From contig NZ_FMBW01000091.1 in NCBI RefSeq assembly GCF_900091725.1, positions 161,429 to 225,428 on the forward strand: a stretch of 64,000 bases of DNA, in the 5' to 3' direction. Shown piece after piece: positions 60,396 to 64,000 of this stretch. Source of the stretch: Streptomyces sp. DvalAA-43. Lineage in GTDB: Bacteria; Actinomycetota; Actinomycetes; Streptomycetales; Streptomycetaceae. How positions within the stretch are numbered: the stretch's first letter is position 1; every line of letters begins with the position of its first letter. The notes beneath the pieces were generated by a model, which did no database searches, was not told where the DNA came from, and saw nothing but the letters and a program-made list of their open reading frames with translations. The translations under genes were made by a program, and so were the position numbers.

Positions 60396-61692
60396 GGCCC
60401 TCTCCCCGGCCGAGCTGCGGTCCCTGGACCGGGCCCACGTCTGGCATCCTTACGGCCCGATGCCGGGGCGCCAGGACCCGCTGGTCGTGGAGTCCGCGTC
60501 CGGGGTGCGGCTCAGACTGGCGGAGCCCGCCCACGGGCGGACCGAGCTGGTCGACGGCATGTCGTCCTGGTGGTCGGCGGTGCACGGCTACAACCATCCG
60601 GTGCTCAACGAGGCGGCCCGCGGCCAGCTGGACCGGATGAGCCATGTGATGTTCGGCGGGCTCACCCATGAGCCCGCCGTACGGCTGGCCACCCGGCTGG
60701 TCGAGATCACCCCGGAGCCGCTGCGCCATGTCTTCCTCGCCGACTCGGGGTCGGTCTCCGTCGAGGTCGCGGTCAAGATGTGTCTGCAGTTCTGGCGCTC
60801 GGCGGGGCGGCCCGCCAAACAGCGGCTGCTGACCTGGCGCGGCGGCTATCACGGGGACACCTGGCAGCCGATGTCGGTGTGCGACCCCGAGGGCGGCATG
60901 CACGAGCTGTGGTCGGGCGTCCTGCCCCGCCAGGTCTTCGCCGACGAGCCCCCGGCCGGTTTCGACGCGGAACCGGATGCCGCCTACGTACGGCATCTCC
61001 GGGAGCTGATCGCCGAGCACGCCGACCGGCTGGCCGCGGTGATCGTGGAGCCGGTGGCGCAGGGCGCGGGCGGGATGCGGTTCCACTCCCCCGCGTATCT
61101 GCGGGTGCTGCGCGAGGCGTGCGACGAGCACGACGTACTGCTGGTGTTCGACGAGATCGCCACGGGTTTCGGCCGGACCGGGCAGCTGTTCGCCGCCGGG
61201 CACGCGGGGATCTCGCCCGATGTCATGTGCGTGGGCAAGGCGCTGACCGGCGGCTATCTGACGATGGCGGCGACACTGTGCACCTCCCGGGTGGCGGAGG
61301 GCATCTCGCGCGGCGAGGTCCCGGTGCTCGCGCACGGGCCGACGTTCATGGGCAATCCGCTCGCCGCCGCGGTGGCGTGCGCCTCCATCGATCTGCTGCT
61401 GGGCCAGGACTGGGAGCGGGAGGTGGCGCGCATCGGCGCGGGGCTGCGGGAAGGGCTCGCACCGGCGTCGGAGCTGCCCGGGGTACGGGACGTACGGGTG
61501 CTGGGTGCGATCGGCGTCGTACAGCTCGATCACGAGGTGGACATGGCGGCCGCGACCCGGGCCGCGGTGCGGGAAGGGGTGTGGCTGCGGCCGTTCCGCG
61601 ACCTCGTCTACACGATGCCGCCGTATGTGACCGATGACGAGGACGTGGCACGGATCTGCCGGGCCGTGTGCGCGGCGGCGCGAGAGGGATGA
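60388..61692 (+). CDS. bioA: Adenosylmethionine-8-amino-7-oxononanoate aminotransferase
   Basis: A 434-residue PLP aminotransferase making 7,8-diaminopelargonate. Conserved HVWHPYGPM, DGMSSWWSAVHGYNHP with the substrate Trp pair, DSGSVSVEVAVKM, DEIATGFGRTGQLF and the PLP lysine in CVGKALTGGYLTMAATL. The ATG at 60388 lies inside the end of bioB. One base separates it from bioD. Confidence 0.95.
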   Translation: MPEALSPAELRSLDRAHVWHPYGPMPGRQDPLVVESASGVRLRLAEPAHGRTELVDGMSSWWSAVHGYNHPVLNEAARGQLDRMSHVMFGGLTHEPAVRLATRLVEITPEPLRHVFLADSGSVSVEVAVKMCLQFWRSAGRPAKQRLLTWRGGYHGDTWQPMSVCDPEGGMHELWSGVLPRQVFADEPPAGFDAEPDAAYVRHLRELIAEHADRLAAVIVEPVAQGAGGMRFHSPAYLRVLREACDEHDVLLVFDEIATGFGRTGQLFAAGHAGISPDVMCVGKALTGGYLTMAATLCTSRVAEGISRGEVPVLAHGPTFMGNPLAAAVACASIDLLLGQDWEREVARIGAGLREGLAPASELPGVRDVRVLGAIGVVQLDHEVDMAAATRAAVREGVWLRPFRDLVYTMPPYVTDDEDVARICRAVCAAAREG

Positions 61693-61693
61693 G

Positions 61694-62383
61694 ATGACGG
61701 TTCTGGTAGTGACGGGGACGGGCACGGAGATCGGCAAGACGGTCGTGACAGCGGCCGTGGCGGCGGCGCGCGCGGACCGGGGCGTCGCGGTGCTCAAGCC
61801 GGCCCAGACGGGGCTGGCTCCCGGCGAGCCGGGTGATGCCGCCGAGGTGGCGCGGCTGGCTGGCGGCCATGTCACCGCGGTCGAACTGGCCCGGTTCCCT
61901 GATCCGTTGGCACCCGCCACCGCCGCCCGCAGGGCAGGTCTCCCGCCGGTGCGGCCGTACGAGATCGCCGATGCGGCGCAGAAGCTGGCGACCGAGCACG
62001 ATCTGGTGCTGATCGAGGGTGCGGGCGGGCTGCTCGTACGGTTCGACGACGAGGGCTCGACGCTTGCCGATGCCGCCCGGCTGCTGGCCGCCCCGGTGCT
62101 GGTGGTGACGCCCGCCGGTCTGGGCACGCTCAACACCACCGCGCTGACCTCGGAGGCGCTGCGGGCCCGGGGGCTGGAGTGCCTGGGTGTGGTGGTGGGC
62201 AGCATGCCCGCGGAGCCGGACCTGGCGGCGCGCTGCAATCTGGTGGACCTTCCCGTGGCGGCGGGTGCCCCTCTGCTGGGTGCGGTGCCGGCCGGCGCGG
62301 GGGGCCTGGATCCCGCAGACTTCCGGGCGCGGGCCCGGAGTTGGCTCGCGGCGGAGCTGGGCGGGAATCGGCCGGCCGGATGA
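61694..62383 (+). CDS. bioD: Dethiobiotin synthetase
   Basis: A 229-residue ATPase that closes the ureido ring of dethiobiotin. P-loop GTGTEIGKT at the start, then KPAQTGL, the IEGAGGLLVRFDDEG segment and the C-terminal LGAVPAGAG. Last gene of bioBAD. Some usual residues are shifted but the enzyme looks complete. Confidence 0.94.
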   Translation: MTVLVVTGTGTEIGKTVVTAAVAAARADRGVAVLKPAQTGLAPGEPGDAAEVARLAGGHVTAVELARFPDPLAPATAARRAGLPPVRPYEIADAAQKLATEHDLVLIEGAGGLLVRFDDEGSTLADAARLLAAPVLVVTPAGLGTLNTTALTSEALRARGLECLGVVVGSMPAEPDLAARCNLVDLPVAAGAPLLGAVPAGAGGLDPADFRARARSWLAAELGGNRPAG

Positions 62384-62461
62384 GGGGATGAGCCGCACCG
62401 GACGGGGGAGAATCCAAGTAGCCGTACTTTCTGCCGGAGCGCCCGGTCGAGGAGGTCCGTC

Positions 62462-63139
62462 ATGCGCCTGCGCAGCACGAGAATCCCGGAGGACGCGGTG
62501 CACCACCCCGTCTTCGCCCGGTTCTACGCCCGGATGAGCGTGGCGGCGGAGACCAGGGCCGGACTGGCGGCGGTGCGCTCGGAACTGCTGGCGGACCTGT
62601 CCGGCCGGGTCATCGAGATCGGTGCGGGCAATGGCCTGAACTTCGCGCACTACCCGCCCGCGGTGTCGGAGGTGGTGGCCATCGAACCCGAGCGCAGCCT
62701 CCGGCAGTTGGCGGTGCGAGCGGCGGTGCGGGCGGGGATCCCGGTGGATGTGGTGCCGGGTACGGCGGAGGCGCTGCCGGTGAAGAGCGAGGCGTTCGAC
62801 GGGGCCGTGGCCTCGCTGGTGCTGTGCACCGTACGGGATGTGGAGCGTTCGCTCGCGGAGCTCGTGCGGGTGCTGCGGCCCGGCGGTGAGCTGCGCTTCT
62901 TCGAGCATGTGCGGGCCGACGACCGAGGCATGGCGGCCACGCAGTGGGCACTGGACCGTACGGTGTGGCCGCTGGTGACGGGCGGGTGCCATACGGGGCG
63001 CGACACCCTGGCCGCCATCGAGCGGGCGGGGTTCGTGGTGGAGGCCTACCGGCGGGTCAGGATGCCGGAGTGGGGAGTACGGCTGCCCACGTCGGCGTGC
63101 GTGCTGGGGACGGCGCGGCGCACGTCCATGGTGGACTGA
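62462..63139 (+). CDS. Class I SAM-dependent methyltransferase (METTL7-like)
   Basis: A 225-residue methyltransferase. SAM site GRVIEIGAGNGLNFAHYPP with acidic VVAIEPERS, then GTAEALPVKSEAFDGAVASL and VLRPGGELRFFEHVRADDRG. The C-terminal TQWALDRTVWPLVTGGCHTG resembles thiol or small-molecule methyltransferases of the METTL7 type. GAGGAGG precedes the ATG. It follows bioD by 78 bases but need not belong to biotin synthesis. Confidence 0.88.
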   Translation: MRLRSTRIPEDAVHHPVFARFYARMSVAAETRAGLAAVRSELLADLSGRVIEIGAGNGLNFAHYPPAVSEVVAIEPERSLRQLAVRAAVRAGIPVDVVPGTAEALPVKSEAFDGAVASLVLCTVRDVERSLAELVRVLRPGGELRFFEHVRADDRGMAATQWALDRTVWPLVTGGCHTGRDTLAAIERAGFVVEAYRRVRMPEWGVRLPTSACVLGTARRTSMVD

Positions 63140-63178
63140 CACGACCACCGGCCCGCCGTCGCGCACCCGAACCGGCTG

Positions 63179-63550
63179 TCACAGGCTCCACTGGCGGAGT
63201 TCGTCGGCGATGGCCCGGACGTCGGCCTTGCCCTCCTTCACCAGCCGGGCCAGGTCGCGCACCTGCTCGGGCGAGGTGATGACCTTGAGCCCGGAGGCGA
63301 CGAGATATCCGTACGCGACGGCCGAGGAGAACATCGCGTTGGAGTGTTCGAGCGCGGGGACGTGGAGCAACAGCTGCAGGAGGGCAGCGGCCCGGGAGTG
63401 GGGGTCGCTGTAGACGGGGCTGCCGAAGATCTCGGCCTCGTGACGGGCCACCGCGGCCACCAGCGCACCCCAGTCGACGACCTGCGGGTCACCGGGGGTC
63501 TTGTGCTCGGCCACCATGAGCAGCCAGGAGAGGTCGATCTGGAGGTTCAA
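63179..63550 (-). CDS. Fic/Doc-like toxin with degenerate Fic motif
   Basis: A 123-residue protein of the Doc type: VDWGALVAAVARHEAEIFGS, DPHSRAAALLQLLLHVPALE, then HSNAMFSSAVAYGYLVASGL as the Fic helix. The usual HxFx(D/N)(A/G)NK(R/S) is not matched; the region reads HVPALEHSNAM, keeping an Asn but losing Lys/Arg. It starts with TTG at 63550, overlapping the antitoxin stop, with AAAGG 6 bases upstream. Doc toxins phosphorylate EF-Tu, but activity here is uncertain. Confidence 0.8.
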   Translation of the reverse strand: MNLQIDLSWLLMVAEHKTPGDPQVVDWGALVAAVARHEAEIFGSPVYSDPHSRAAALLQLLLHVPALEHSNAMFSSAVAYGYLVASGLKVITSPEQVRDLARLVKEGKADVRAIADELRQWSL

Positions 63551-63774
63551 CGCGTGCCTTTGCGCTCCGGGCCGAACTCCTCGGCGAACACCGACTCGTA
63601 CTGCTTCATGAAGTCGGCCGCGGCCTCGACGAAGGTGTGTCCGACCTCGCCCGCATCCTGTCTCACGAGCTCCTCTATGTAGCGGTTCACGCTCATCCCC
63701 CTTTGCAGCGCGCGCTGTCGCGCGGCCTCGGCGGTGGCCTCGTCCACTCTCACGTTCAGCTGAGTCTTGGGCAC
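63547..63774 (-). CDS. Ribbon-helix-helix antitoxin
   Basis: A 75-residue protein: N-terminal ribbon-helix-helix MPKTQLNVRVDEATAEAARQ with RGMSVNRYIEELVRQ, followed by an acidic C-terminal tail that would bind the toxin. Its stop overlaps the toxin start. A palindrome lies 8 bases upstream of its ATG, so autorepression is expected. Confidence 0.88.
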   Translation of the reverse strand: MPKTQLNVRVDEATAEAARQRALQRGMSVNRYIEELVRQDAGEVGHTFVEAAADFMKQYESVFAEEFGPERKGTR

Positions 63775-63780
63775 AGAAAC

Positions 63781-63810
63781 ACGCTAGCGCGCCCGCGCTA
63801 GCACCGGCAA
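63781..63810 (-). promoter_or_regulatory. Promoter and palindromic operator of the toxin-antitoxin pair
   Basis: GCTAGCGCG-CC-CGCGCTAGC (63783-63802) is a perfect 9-base inverted repeat. On the minus strand TTGCCG (63805-63810) and TAGCGT (63781-63786) are 18 bases apart, so the palindrome fills the promoter spacer. This is the classic layout for autorepression by a ribbon-helix-helix antitoxin. Confidence 0.75.
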
Positions 63811-63901
63811 GGGGAGCCCTCCGGTGCCCCGTACACGGGTTCCGCCGCGTACCGGTCCGCGGATCGGCACGTGCACGGACCCCCCGGCGACCGCCTCGAA
63901 A

Positions 63902-63935
63902 GGGCCCTGTGGGTGTGATGCCACCCATAGGGCCC
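63902..63935. other. Hairpin near the right edge
   Basis: GGGCCCTGTGGGTG pairs with CACCCATAGGGCCC (one G-U pair) around TGATGC. It may be a terminator or part of a leader RNA for the gene beginning at 63983. Nothing else is evident in 63811-63982. Confidence 0.45.
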
Positions 63936-63982
63936 ACGTCACATCCTAGGGCGGGTAGTAGGAGCGAGGTCGCCCGAAAGGC

Positions 63983-64000
63983 ATGAAACCTAAGCAGAGC
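63983..64000 (+). CDS. Possible start of a gene cut by the right edge
   Basis: ATG at 63983 with GAAAGG 2 bases upstream opens a frame reading MKPKQS to the end of the window. Six codons are too few to judge, and the spacing to GAAAGG is short. Confidence 0.25.

Noticed and set aside
63902..64000. A further riboswitch at the right edge
   Set aside because: The hairpin and downstream purine-rich sequence are suggestive, but I could not match any known class and the downstream gene is cut off.

Overview
The window is a piece of an actinomycete chromosome, almost certainly Streptomyces. It has very high G+C with near-saturated G/C third codon positions, frequent GTG starts, ATGA/GTGA start-stop overlaps, rare TTA codons, an actinobacterial MurT-GatD pair, a CebR-type operator and an XRE/DUF397 developmental-type locus. 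There are no rRNA or tRNA genes, insertion sequences, prophage genes or CRISPR arrays. The order murT-gatD-pfkA, then urease, then biotin genes looks like a conserved core segment; this is my recollection of Streptomyces gene order, not a comparison.

Layout. 1-10.9 kb: the end of a heterodimeric ABC exporter, a YdjM-type membrane protein, a Ski2-like helicase, a TesB thioesterase, a SHOCT/DUF6325 pair, a truncated cation/proton antiporter, a GNAT acetyltransferase and a glutathione peroxidase. 10.9-18.2 kb: an acyl-CoA dehydrogenase divergent from a TetR regulator, peptide deformylase divergent from murT-gatD (peptidoglycan amidation), 6-phosphofructokinase, a CtaG-like oxidase assembly protein and a 52-residue membrane protein. 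18.2-21.7 kb: a secreted GH6 cellulase under a perfect CebR box, facing a Tat-exported PhoD phosphatase.

21.9-39.6 kb is a carbohydrate-utilisation island made of two converging operons. The left one (+) encodes a GH78 rhamnosidase, a complete ABC sugar importer minus its ATPase, and a 1358-residue GH106-like protein. The right one (-) encodes a second importer, a GH42 beta-galactosidase and a secreted GH63 glucosidase-like enzyme. Together they suggest uptake and mostly intracellular breakdown of rhamnose- and galactose-containing plant oligosaccharides, energised by a shared ATPase elsewhere.

39.7-45.4 kb holds the most unusual unit: a tightly coupled operon of two glycine-decarboxylase-like subunits, an AcoX/NAD-kinase-like protein, a short-chain dehydrogenase and a FadR-type GntR regulator. 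Neither GcvH nor GcvT is present, and several motifs conserved in true glycine decarboxylase are changed. It is the best candidate here for an undescribed pathway.

45.4-53.3 kb: a DUF4032 kinase-like protein, a PlsC-type acyltransferase, an NAD-dependent epimerase and the ureABCFGD urease operon. 53.3-55.8 kb: a Phd/YefM antitoxin divergent from a ClpP-like protein whose catalytic His is Arg, then a cyclic di-AMP (ydaO) riboswitch controlling a secreted NlpC/P60 hydrolase. 56.2-58 kb: an anti-sigma-type ATPase, an XRE/DUF5753 regulator and a TTA-containing DUF397 gene. 58-62.4 kb: bioF divergent from bioB-bioA-bioD. 62.4-64 kb: a methyltransferase, a Fic/Doc-like toxin with its antitoxin and a palindromic operator, and the right edge.
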